A model generated the notes under the pieces. That model was given only the letters and a program-made list of their open reading frames with translations, did not search any database and was not told the origin of the DNA. Shown here in pieces: positions 12,340-21,790 of a DNA stretch of 64,000 bases. The stretch is taken from NCBI RefSeq assembly GCF_004379255.2, contig NC_056046.1, positions 11,098,001-11,162,000 on the forward strand, given 5' to 3'. A program made the translations under genes and the position numbers. The stretch comes from Salvia splendens. Lineage: Eukaryota > Streptophyta > Magnoliopsida > Lamiales > Lamiaceae. Numbering within the stretch: the stretch's first letter is position 1; each line of letters begins with the position of its first letter.

Positions 12340-13090
12340 GGGCATCCGCAACGCGTCTCGTTGTGGTCCCTGTCTCGTCTCGGAGAGACGAGACGGCAGC
12401 GAGACATATCCCGTCCCGTAACTCGTCTCCGAGCTGTCTCGCCACGCGCGTTGGCGACGTGGCGAGCTGCGGTTCGTCCGTGACGCCCACTCGCCGGCCC
12501 GCGAGTGGGCGTCGTTTATTTTACGTTGAAAATGTATTTTTATTGTTTTTTAAATAAAAAAAAATCGAAAAATAAAAAAAAATCCCAAAATTATACTAGC
12601 AGTTTATAGCCGTTTTTACAGTTTTTTTTTTTTTTTTTTTGAATTTTTTTAAAGCCCCCAATCACTTCTATAAATATCAAATCATTCCCACAAATTGATC
12701 CATAAAAAAAACTCGCTATTCTCACTCAAACACTCTACATTTTTCATCTCAAAACATTATTCTTCTCCCAAATTTAAATCATTTATGGATCCATTTGAGC
12801 AAATGCGTCGCATAATGGAAGAATCGCTAGCGGAAGATCGACGTCGGGAGGAGGAGGAAGCCATGCCGCCTCCAAGGCGATCCCGGACTTACATCCATCG
12901 TAACCGGAAGGAAGCCTCCGCAAGGTTGGTACGCGACTACTTTTGTGACAACCCAGTATAGGGAGAGACCTACTTCCGTCGCCGTTTCCGCATGCGGAAA
13001 CGACTATTTATGCACATCGCAAATACGTTGGCAGCCCAGGAAGAGTTCTTTCAAGAAGGGTTCGACGCTGTTGGCCGTCCCAGTCACACG
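12340..13090 (+). mobile_element. Truncated PIF/Harbinger element (left end plus transposase start)
   Basis: The left TIR GGGCATCCGCAACGCG follows a TAA (12337-12339). The subterminal region is dense in GTCTCG/CGAGAC repeats. It matches the left end of the 59500-61500 element closely (shared blocks CTGTCTCGCCACGCGC, GGCGACGTGGCG, GTGACGCCCACTCGCCGG). TATAAATA at about 12670 leads into a transposase ORF. No right TIR was found: similarity stops near 13090, directly before the ABCE1 pseudogene fragment. Confidence 0.8.
12786..13087 (+). pseudogene. PIF transposase, N-terminal fragment with stop
   Basis: The frame starts at ATG 12786 with an acidic/Arg-rich leader (RRREEEE). It is broken by a TAG at 12959-12961 and continues in the same frame with the conserved PIF N-terminal motif YFRRRFRMRKRLFMHIAN. 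The DDE catalytic core is absent because the element is truncated. It is a dead fragment. Confidence 0.75.
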
Positions 13091-13143
13091 ATTAGGGTTT
13101 TTGTTGATATTGATTTGAGTTTAAATCTTTTTGAATAGAGAGA

Positions 13144-13229
13144 GATGTCGTATCCGAAACGGCGGCGTATCGCCAACGCCAATGATACAATTCATCGCTA
13201 TGACCCTAACTCCTTTAAATTGCTAAGAG
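13144..13229 (+). pseudogene. ABCE1/RLI pseudogene, N-terminal fragment
   Basis: The frame at 13184-13229 reads NDTIHRYDPNSFKL, matching the conserved D-T-x-H-R-Y segment that links the Fe-S domain to the first nucleotide-binding domain of ABCE1. The sequence from 13144 (PKRRRIANA) may be the degraded end of the Fe-S domain. It stops where the Harbinger element at 13230 begins. The following roughly 105 codons, including Walker A of NBD1, are not present anywhere in the window. Confidence 0.65.
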
Positions 13230-14900
13230 CATCTCCAGTGGGCGGATGTCCCACTCGGACATCCACTAGGACATCCCGAAAATACCTCCAGCCACGTCAC
13301 TAGGACTTCTCATCCCACTGCCACGTCACTAGGACATCCCCTTCACAATCCGCCCTTCCCATCGCCCTTCCCACTAGGACTTCCCGCAATAAAAAAAATC
13401 ACAAATTCACAAATAAAGCAATTTACGTTTACGGAAATAAAATTTCAACACGAATATGAACGGAAAAATTAACAACTTCATTTTAAAAAAACATACATGA
13501 TTTGAAAAAAAATTACATAGTAATAAAACAAAAAAAGTACTAACATCAACGTCAACCCTTCCGCGTCCAAACCTCTTCGATAATATCGTTCTGAAGTCGA
13601 ACATGGGCATCTGTTTGCCGCATGACGGCAAATGCACGCATCCGCTCGACCTCTCCATGAGGTACCCCCATATTCACATTCGCGGTGGCCACGCCGTGAC
13701 TTGGATCTGCACCCGTATCATCTTTATTGGTCCACTGAGTCAGTTCCGCAGCTTCATTTTCGACAATCATGTTGTGCATTATGATACATGCGTACATGAC
13801 ATCGCCGATGTTGGGAATATACCACTGCCGTGCAGGACCCTTGACTACCACCCATCGACTCTGGAGCACACCAAATGCCCGCTCCACATCCTTGCGCGCT
13901 GCTTCCTGACGGCTCGCAAAGTATGACTTCTTTTGTCCGAGCGGATGCTTGATTGTCTTCACAAAGACGGCCCAGTTTGGGTATATCACATCCGCCAAAT
14001 AGTATCCCATATTGTGCTGGTTGCCGTTGGCGACGAAGCTGATGGCGGGACCAACGCCATTGCACTGAGCATTGAACAGGGGCGACGACTGGAGAACGTT
14101 GATGTCGTTGTTCGACCCGGCGACTCCAAAATAAGCATGCCATATCCACAGCCGGTAGTCAGCTACAGCTTCTAGGATCATCGTGGGATGCTTGGCTTTG
14201 AAGCCAGTAGTGTACATCCCCTTCCAGGCGGCGGGGCAGTTCTTCCACTCCCAATGCATACAATCTATGCTGCCCAACATCCCAGGGAACCCGTGCATCG
14301 ACCCATGCATATCTACCAGACTCTGGCAGTCTTCGGGGCTCGGACTCCGAAGATACCGCTCACCGAATATCGCTCTCACGCCCGCGCAAAAATTCTGCAG
14401 ACACTCGACGGCTGTCGACTCGTCAATGTGGAGGTACTCGTCGAACATGTCGGCCGCGCCTCCGTACGCCAGTTGTCTGATTGCGACAGTGCACTTCTGC
14501 AAGGGCGTGAGTCCGGGTTTGCCAGCTGCATCTTCCCTGATCCTAAAATACAGGTATCTTCTCTCTAAAGCACCCACGATGTGCAGAAACAGCGGACGAT
14601 GCATCCTAAAGCATCGCCGGAATAAGGCTTCCCCAAAACGCGGTTGCGGAGCGAAGTAGTCTGCATACAACCGAATATGTGAAGCAATGTGGTCACGGGG
14701 TACTGTAGTTCGACGATGGATCGGCCGAGGTACCGCAGCCTGCTGCCGCCGCTGCGCCCTCTGCTGTAGCAGCCTATCTATCGCACCTTCCACAGCGACC
14801 TCCAATTCATTCTCGCTATCACTGTCACTAGACATTCTAGATATACTTGAAATTAGAGATGTAGAGAGAGAAACTTGTGTTTTTGTCAACAAGTAAGTTC
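13230..14900 (-). mobile_element. PIF/Harbinger element with intact transposase, one terminus lost
   Basis: The end at 13230 is a clean TIR (GAGCATCTCCAGTGG) next to TAA (13227-13229). It is followed by at least four copies of an ACTAGGACATC-like subterminal repeat (13252-13385). The opposite end has no matching TIR. Past the transposase start only a CT-rich run and ABCE1 intron-like sequence follow. The missing terminus and the missing ABCE1 exon(s) point to one deletion removing both. Confidence 0.75.
13552..14835 (-). CDS. PIF/Harbinger DDE transposase, intact ORF
   Basis: The open frame is 427 residues from the ATG at 14835 (MSSDSDSEN). The frame stays open upstream to 14892 but without an ATG. 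The protein has an acidic N-terminus, the helix-turn-helix-like segment (FRRCFRMHRPLFLHIV, about residues 72-87), LTPLQKCTVAIRQLAYG (109-125), and a DDE nuclease core with candidate catalytic residues Asp191 (GSIDCMHW), Asp244 (SNNDINVL) and Glu318 (DVERAFG). This family includes HARBI1 and the domesticated ALP1. It cuts and re-joins DNA at element ends, usually with an ORF1 partner that is absent here. The frame is undamaged, so it could serve other elements in trans if transcribed. Confidence 0.9.
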   Translation of the reverse strand: MSSDSDSENELEVAVEGAIDRLLQQRAQRRQQAAVPRPIHRRTTVPRDHIASHIRLYADYFAPQPRFGEALFRRCFRMHRPLFLHIVGALERRYLYFRIREDAAGKPGLTPLQKCTVAIRQLAYGGAADMFDEYLHIDESTAVECLQNFCAGVRAIFGERYLRSPSPEDCQSLVDMHGSMHGFPGMLGSIDCMHWEWKNCPAAWKGMYTTGFKAKHPTMILEAVADYRLWIWHAYFGVAGSNNDINVLQSSPLFNAQCNGVGPAISFVANGNQHNMGYYLADVIYPNWAVFVKTIKHPLGQKKSYFASRQEAARKDVERAFGVLQSRWVVVKGPARQWYIPNIGDVMYACIIMHNMIVENEAAELTQWTNKDDTGADPSHGVATANVNMGVPHGEVERMRAFAVMRQTDAHVRLQNDIIEEVWTRKG

Positions 14901-15002
14901 TCTCTCTCTCTCCCCCGTCTATCTGCTACTTATTAATCTGCCCTATTCTATTTTTTGTCAACAATTGTTATTTCCATGACTTTTTGATGCATTTATTCTC
15001 AG

Positions 15003-15783
15003 GTTATCTCTAAGCCCCAGTCCCTCAACAATCTCCTTAGAGATTATTATATAGACAACGTTGGGCAAGTTCTATCTCGGGCAGATGCGAGAGATATGAA
15101 GCAACAACTTGCTGTTGACCTTGGGTTGATTCATATTATGGACCGTGAGTTGGGATTTTTGTGTACTAGAGAACTTCAGAGGGTTGCAATAGCATATGCT
15201 GCTGTACATAATGCAGATGTCTATTTGTTTGATGAGCCATCAGCTTGTCTTGATTTTAAACAAAGATTAAAAGCTGCCCAAGTTATCAGATCCTTGGTTC
15301 GACCTAATAAGTCTGTGATGTTCAATATTTCTGTCAACTATCCAAGTACGGAAAATTTGTGACTTATCATCTTTGTTTTCAGCAATGTGATTGTGGTAGA
15401 GCATGACCTTATTATGCTTGAATATTTGTCAGACTTCATATGCTGCTGTTACGGGAGGACCTGGTATAGATGGGGGAGTTACTCTTCCATACTCTGCCAA
15501 AGAAGGAATTGATATTTTCCTTGCTGAATTTGTGCCCGAAAAGTTTTGGATTAGACAAAAATCTCTTACATTGAAGGCAAGTCTTATTTTATTGGTGCAA
15601 ACATGCAGTATTTGGGCAACTGAGATGCCAATTCCATAAAATGTCACAGGCTGAAGAGATTCGACGTGCAAGTGGTGAGCAAATTGAAACAGATGCGAGG
15701 CACAAGTATCCAAGCGTGACGGTCAGTCAGGGAAGAAAATTCAAGCTCGTGGTTATGGAGGGTGAATTCGGGGATTGTTGTGC
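15003..15783 (+). pseudogene. ABCE1/RLI pseudogene, NBD1 second half and hinge
   Basis: There are three exon relics: 15003-about 15319, 15383-15576 and 15651-15783. They read as NBD1 of ABCE1: NVGQVLSRADARDMK, a damaged signature (LCTRELQR where LSGGELQR is expected), Walker B/D-loop FDEPSACLDFKQRLKAAQV, and the H-loop VVEHDL. A one-base insertion near 15456 shifts the frame before LPYSAKEGIDIFLAEFVP. The second exon ends in a GC rather than GT donor. The last relic (HKYPSVTVSQGRKFKLVV) stops at 15783, where the LTR retrotransposon begins. ABCE1 splits ribosomal subunits after termination; this copy cannot encode a working protein. Confidence 0.88.
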
Positions 15784-18700
15784 TGTCACGACCACATCTC
15801 CCTGGTCAAAGAAAGTGTAGCTTTACCGCGACTAAAACATACTGAAACTGTCTTAACTCGTCATAAGATGCTTAAATCAAAAGAAACATTGTCTGAAGTG
15901 TGTTGAGGGTACAAATCATGCTGAATCAGAGTAGTTATGGGAAATTGTCTTTGTTAAATGAATGTTCTGAATTTGCGCAACGGAAGAGTACCAAGACAGA
16001 TGTAATATGTATGAAGACATACTACACCCGCTACCTTCCTACTTATTTGGTCTTCTGTCCCAACACCTCCTCGGCTTCGACAACAATCAACCTGCACATT
16101 AAGGAAAACAAAATGCAGGGCTGAGTACTTGATGCACTCAGTGGGCTCATGCCGAAAACTGTTTTTCTTTTAGTTGTCAGCCAAGCTGAGTGAACGCGGG
16201 GTTTTACTGAAAATCTATCCCGGTCACTAAAATCTGTTATTTCTTTCTGAAAATAGACTGCAGTCATTTAAACTTCTGATGATATGCCATATCAGCTGCG
16301 TGAATCGGGAATGTGGCCACATTCCACGACCACTGGGCCGGCCAACCTGGCGCTAGCTCACGACCCACGGACCGGCCAACCTAGCGCTAGCTCACGGTCC
16401 CTATGTGTACACTAGTCCGAGTAGGATTTACTGACCTACTGGGACCCGAATTCGATTTAACTGGGTTGGCATAGCCAACAGATAGGCAATCATAAAACAA
16501 AACATGGCATGACAACTCATTCAAATAATCATGTTTTTCTCATAAACACGCTTTAAAGAAAGAAGAGAAAGAAAGGCCCACCTCAATTGCTTAAACTTTT
16601 GCAAAACGGGTGTTTTCCTTGTCCTGAGACTACTCGTCGAGCGATGACGTTCCTTTACAAAATTTAATATACTTAAATTAGGCTTTAAAAATAACTGTGT
16701 ATCTTGCATGAATGCATGCCTAAGCGTGTGCTATTTTATTTTATCTCTTTCTTCCTAAATCTTAGAGATCTAAATTCTTTAATTAAATCTGCGATTTAAT
16801 TTATTCGGAACTGGCCGAACTGTTCGGGTATTAGCATTTCCCACATTGTCTAAGGTATTTTAAGAAAATACTTTATGTGACCAAAAAAGTCTGCTTTAAA
16901 TATTTTTCGCTTATTACTTCACACGGCTTAACATTTCGTTCCTTCCGTGGCTTAAGGCATTAATTCCATTAACTCTTAGAATTAATCTAGGGAAAAGGGT
17001 TCAACTAAGTTCCGGGTCCAGCTAGGGGATTTATTTAATCTGGCCCGTATATTTTATTTCTTCAGGCCCAAAACTTTATGGAACCACTTCTTTTACTTCC
17101 TTAAACTGAGGCCCAACTGTTTACTTTATATTGCAAAGGCCCAAAAACAAAATAAATTACCAAGGCCCAAGTTTCTAAAATTGGGGAGGCCCAATTTTAT
17201 ACTCTCACTCGTCGAGCCTTCTCCCATTTCTTCTTCACAACACAACTCCAAATCCCCAAATTCCAAATTGAATCCCTTGACTCCGTCACCTCTGCGCCGA
17301 ACCGCCATCATCGCTCATCACCGCCATCGATGCCCTGTCGCGCCTCATCGTCTTCCTTCCGGATCTGCGAGACGCGGTTCCGTCCGCCTAGCAGCGGCGG
17401 GGCTCCAATGGAAACCGTCTCCGTTACCTCCGTCTCCAGCGAGGGACGATTGGTGCCAAGAAGATCTCTCTCCCTCTCGGCTGTACTGTTGCTGACGCGA
17501 CACTAGGCTCGCCGGTGCGTGGCCTCAGCTTGCCTCTTTTCCGCCGTCGATCCACCCCTCCGTCGCATCGAAGCAGCAGCCCCTCGTCGGTGCTGTCCCC
17601 CTTCCAGCGAGCCCATTGAGCCGCCGCTGCCGAGGACGAGCGGGGGGGGGGGGTCCAGCTTCGCGAGGCTCCTGCCGTCGCTGTTCGCAGGAGGTTAGGC
17701 TGGACACGGTGCGGTCCGTTGCCGCTGCTGCACGCCGGGGACGCCTGCGGTCTCGGCTCGCCACCGCTCTTGACACCCCGCCGTCGGATCACTACCTCTC
17801 GTCCAGCGTTTCCGCCTCTGGCGGCACGACGTCTCGGCCAGAGCCATTCTCCCTCCGAAGCTAAGTTTCTCGTTTAAAAATTCTCTAGCGTTGATAAATG
17901 AAACTTGCGAATTTTCAATAATACTGTAACTTGAGCATTAGGGGATTTCTCTTGCATTCTGTTGGGTTTGTTTCTATTTCATCGGGGGGGTGAGTCTGTG
18001 GTGGAAGTTTCGATTCTGTCGTGAAGTGTGGATTTAAGGCATACTCCTATGTTCTTGAGTTTCTGTCCCTAAGTCCTCATGCTTTAGCTATCTACTGTGT
18101 GCTACATGATGCTAGTATGGTTTGGAGGATTTACCTCTTGTGATTGCTGAGTGAGGCTGCTCTTACTCTTGCTCGATCCCTCTCTGCCTCAGTTCTTCCT
18201 CCCTCTCTTTCGCTTGCTTCTTTGCTACTGAGTTGTGGTATTGAGAGAGGGTGAAGCTGGGATTGTTTATACACCTTTGTCTAACTGAAAGCCTGAGAAA
18301 GGCTGGTGTACTTGGCTATAATTGCTGGCTGGTTAGTAGTTGTTCCCTCTGCAGTAAAATCGCAGGGTGTACTCGTGAGTTGGATGAGCCTTTGGCTTCT
18401 GGTTGTGCTTTGATATCATAGCTGGAAAGGTGCATTATTCCCTGCATTCCCTTGCTGTACTACTTAACTGTATTTGTCTCCACATGAGGTGTTGTACTAG
18501 GTTTATTCATTACTTTTGTTGGTTTATGGCAGGTACGAGTGAAGTACGAGCTGCAGGGACGCAGCCTTGCAGAGTGCAGCCACTGAGGTGAAGTGCTGTT
18601 GGCTGACTTACTTCTCCCGGCCCAGCTCTTTCTTATTTTTCTGAAAGGTAAGTTTCTTCTTTCCTTTTTCTAATGCATGGTGCTAGTTTGTCTTTTATCT

Positions 18701-19169
18701 CATGCACTTAAATTCCATTTTGTGTGCGGTTGGCAGGGACAAGGGAGACCTATTTCCTCTGCCCCTCTAGTTCAGCCCATCGGACCATCGAAAAGATCTG
18801 GGCCGCAAGCCCGTGCTGAAGAGGCCCAACGCTAGTTTACACTTTCCTTTTTCTCTCTATAGTGTAATCGAGTAGTTCTACTTGAAAACTCTCTTTTCTT
18901 TAACGTGTAATAGTTATTTGGTGTGTATTACTTTTCAAGCATTTGTACTTTATTAGCTTGAAATTCTGAAATCTTGTACCTCTTTTACTCAAGAAATAAA
19001 CAAATGCTCTTTCATTTTTTTTAATCAACATCTGTAAATTCAAGGCTTAGCTGGATATACTAACTGTTGTGTTCTGTATGCTCAAAGCTATGAACACTCT
19101 TTCTTTTCTCTTTATAAATTTCTAGTATTTATTTCAAAATTCTCGAGAATCTAGGTCTCGGCTATTACA
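15784..19169 (-). repeat. 3' LTR of the retrotransposon
   Basis: This 3386-bp LTR is unusually long. It contains a 27-bp direct duplication (16336-16362 and 16370-16396, core CCAACCTGGCGCTAGCTCAC), a run of AGGCCCA motifs (about 17062-17190) and a CpG-rich block (about 17260-17865) with a G12 tract. Substitutions relative to the other LTR are seen near 16849, 17495, 17741-17742, 17971, 18398, 18711, 18773 and 19134. Confidence 0.93.
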
Positions 19170-19183
19170 TTCTACCTCCCTTA
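19170..19183 (-). other. Polypurine tract of the retrotransposon
   Basis: On the minus strand the bases AAGGGAGGTAGAA lie directly before the 3' LTR. They are purine-rich, as expected for the plus-strand primer of reverse transcription. Confidence 0.65.
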
Positions 19184-19214
19184 ACAAAAATTTCGTCCCG
19201 AAATTTTGTCTAGG

Positions 19215-21790
19215 TTAGGCAAAAAGCTGCAGGTATTTCTCTTTCATCTGGTCCTCGAGCTCCCACGTCACCTTCTCGTGGCCGTGTTGCTTCCATAGGA
19301 CTTTCACTGTTACAAAATTTTTATTTCTCAACTCTTTTACTTTTCCGTCCAGAATTGCTTCTGGCTTTTCTTCATAGCTCAAATCTGGTTCTTACGCCAT
19401 TTCTTCTTGGTGTACTATGCGTTTGAGGTCGAACACATATTTCCTCAACTGTGATACCTGAAACACATTGTGAACATTCTCGAAGCTTGGCGGGAGCACT
19501 AATCTGTACGCCCCAGGGCCGACTGTTTCTAGGATCTCGTAAGGTCCGATAAAACGCAGTTTCAACTTGCCCTTGACGCCAAATCTGGTTATCCCTTTTG
19601 ATGGGGATACTTTCAGAAAGACCTAGTCTCCCGCTTTGAACTGTAAATCCGTTCTGCGAGCATCTGCATAGGATTTCTGTCTATCTTGAGTTTCTTTGAT
19701 TCTCTCTCGGATCTGTCAGACAATTTCTATCATTTCCTCTACAGAGTCTGGTCCGAAAATTCTTCTCTCACCTACTTCATCCCAGTAAAGCGGTGATCTA
19801 CATTTCTTCCCATAGAGTGCTTCATATGGGGCCATATTGATGGTTGTCTGGTAACTATTATTGTGGGCGAACTCTATAAGTGGAAGTACGGGCTCCCAGC
19901 TTACTCCACGGTCGAGCACTACGGTCCTCAACATTTCATCTGGAGTCTGAATTGTCCTTTCGGACTGTCCGTTCGTCTGTGGGTGGAATGTTGTGCTGAA
20001 ATTCAGCTGAGTGCCTAACTCTCGCTGTAGGCTTATCCAAAATCTAGAAGTAAATTTTAAATCTCGATCTGAAGTGATCGTTACTGGTATACCATGTAAG
20101 CGTATGATCTCTCGCACATAGATCTGAGCCAATCTGTTGGATCCATATGTGATTCGGATAGGTATAAAATGAACACTCTTGGTGAGATGATCTATAATCA
20201 CCCAGATGGCAGTATTTCCTCGCTGGGATTCTGGCAATCCTGTCACAATTTCCATCGCTATATGTTCCCATTTCCATTCTGGAACCTCGAGAGGTTGATG
20301 TAAAGCCTTCACTTGCTGGCAAGCCAGGCATCTTTCTACAAACGAAGCTATGCTTCTCTTCATGTCATCCTACCAAGATTGCTTCTTTAAGTCCTGATAC
20401 ATCTTCGTACTTTCGGGATGGGCAGCGTAGGGCGTCTCATGAGCTTCACTCATGATCTCGTTCCTAAGTGCCTCCTCGTTGGGTAAGCATAGTCTTCCTT
20501 CGAAAGTGAGAGCGTTATCCGCCTCATCGCGGTAACTGTCTCCATTTCCTGTCCTCACTCTGAGACGGATCTTTTCTAACGCCTCGTCGCATCTCTGGGC
20601 GTCGATGATTCTGGCTCTTAAGTCTGGTTCTATGACCAAAGTGAAAATTCTGCTGTCCACCGTTTCCGGGGTTCTTACTATCTCCAGTCGCATCATGGCG
20701 GATTCACGGAGGAGCTCTTCCTCTTGAGTGAGGAAAGTAGCCTCTTGGGGCGCAGTCTTTCTGCTCAAAGCATCTGCTACCACGTTGGCTTTGTCTGGGT
20801 GGTAATTTATACCGCATTCATAGTCCTTGACTAACTCTAGCCATCTGCGCTGTCTCATGTTTAGATCCTTCTGCTCAAAGAAGTACTTGAGACTCTTATG
20901 ACCTGTGAAGATCTCACATCGAACTCCATAGAGATGATGTCTTTAAATCTTCAATGCATGTACCACTGCTGCCAATTCCAAGTCGTGCGTCGAGTAGTTT
21001 AACTCGTGCGACCTTAGCTGGCGTGACGCATATGCTATCACTTTGCCCTTCTACATCAGCACGCACCCGAGTCCGACCTTCGATGCATCTGTATACACCA
21101 CATAGTCGACTCCCGTTTCCGGCACGACTACAACTGGTCTTGTGGTCAACTTTTCCTTTAGCAGTTGGAAGCTTGCTTCTCATTCTGGGGTCCAATCGAC
21201 TTTAACTCCTTTCTGGAGCTGTTGAGTCATTGGCCTTGCTATCTTAGAAAAATCCTTCCATGAATCGTCGGTAGTATCCTGCCAGTGCTAGGAAACTCCG
21301 AATTTAATTGGGCGTCGCTGGTGACTGCCAATGTTGCACGTCTTCAACTTTAGCAGGGTTCACTCGGATCCCTTCTGCTGTCACTTTGTGTCCAAGGAAG
21401 TTCACCTCGTTAAGCCAGAACTCACACTTGCTAAACTTAGCATAGAGTTTTCTCGGCTCTTAACGTCTCTAAGGTGGTCCTCAAGTGCATCCTCGAGAAT
21501 ACACCACCTCCTCGCAGCTGGTCGAAGAGGTCGTCGATTCTTGGTAAAGGTACTTGTTCTTGAGGGTTAACCTGTTCAGCTCTCGTTAGTCGACACACAT
21601 TCGCAAAGTTCCATCCTTCTTCTTCACGAAGAGTACTGGTGCGCCCAAAAACGATACACTGGGTCTGATGAAACCCATGTCTACTTATTCTTGTAACTGG
21701 ATCTTAAGTTCTTCTTATTTCTTGAGCGCCATTCCATATGGTGACTGAGATAATATGACTGATTCAAGTCATTCCTTTAGTAATTCATTT
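19215..21790 (-). pseudogene. Degenerate Gypsy pol (RT, RNase H, integrase, chromo-like tail)
   Basis: Read from 21790 down, the order is: an RT start ([24 protein letters not shown]); a large deletion near 21490; an RT thumb/connection ([18 protein letters not shown]); RNase H (VVYTDASKVGLGCVL); the zinc-binding region with [13 protein letters not shown]; an integrase core (DHLTKSVHFIPI, FHPQTNGQSERTIQ, 19716-20363); and a C-terminal tail like the gypsy chromo-type end (VTWELEDQMKEKYLQL, ending 19215). At least seven in-frame stops interrupt it. The domain order RT-RH-INT marks Ty3/Gypsy. It cannot make functional enzymes. Confidence 0.9.

Noticed and set aside
14836..14892. Longer transposase start upstream of 14835
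   Set aside because: The frame is open but contains only TTG, not ATG, before MSSDSDSEN. The ATG at 14835 is preferred.
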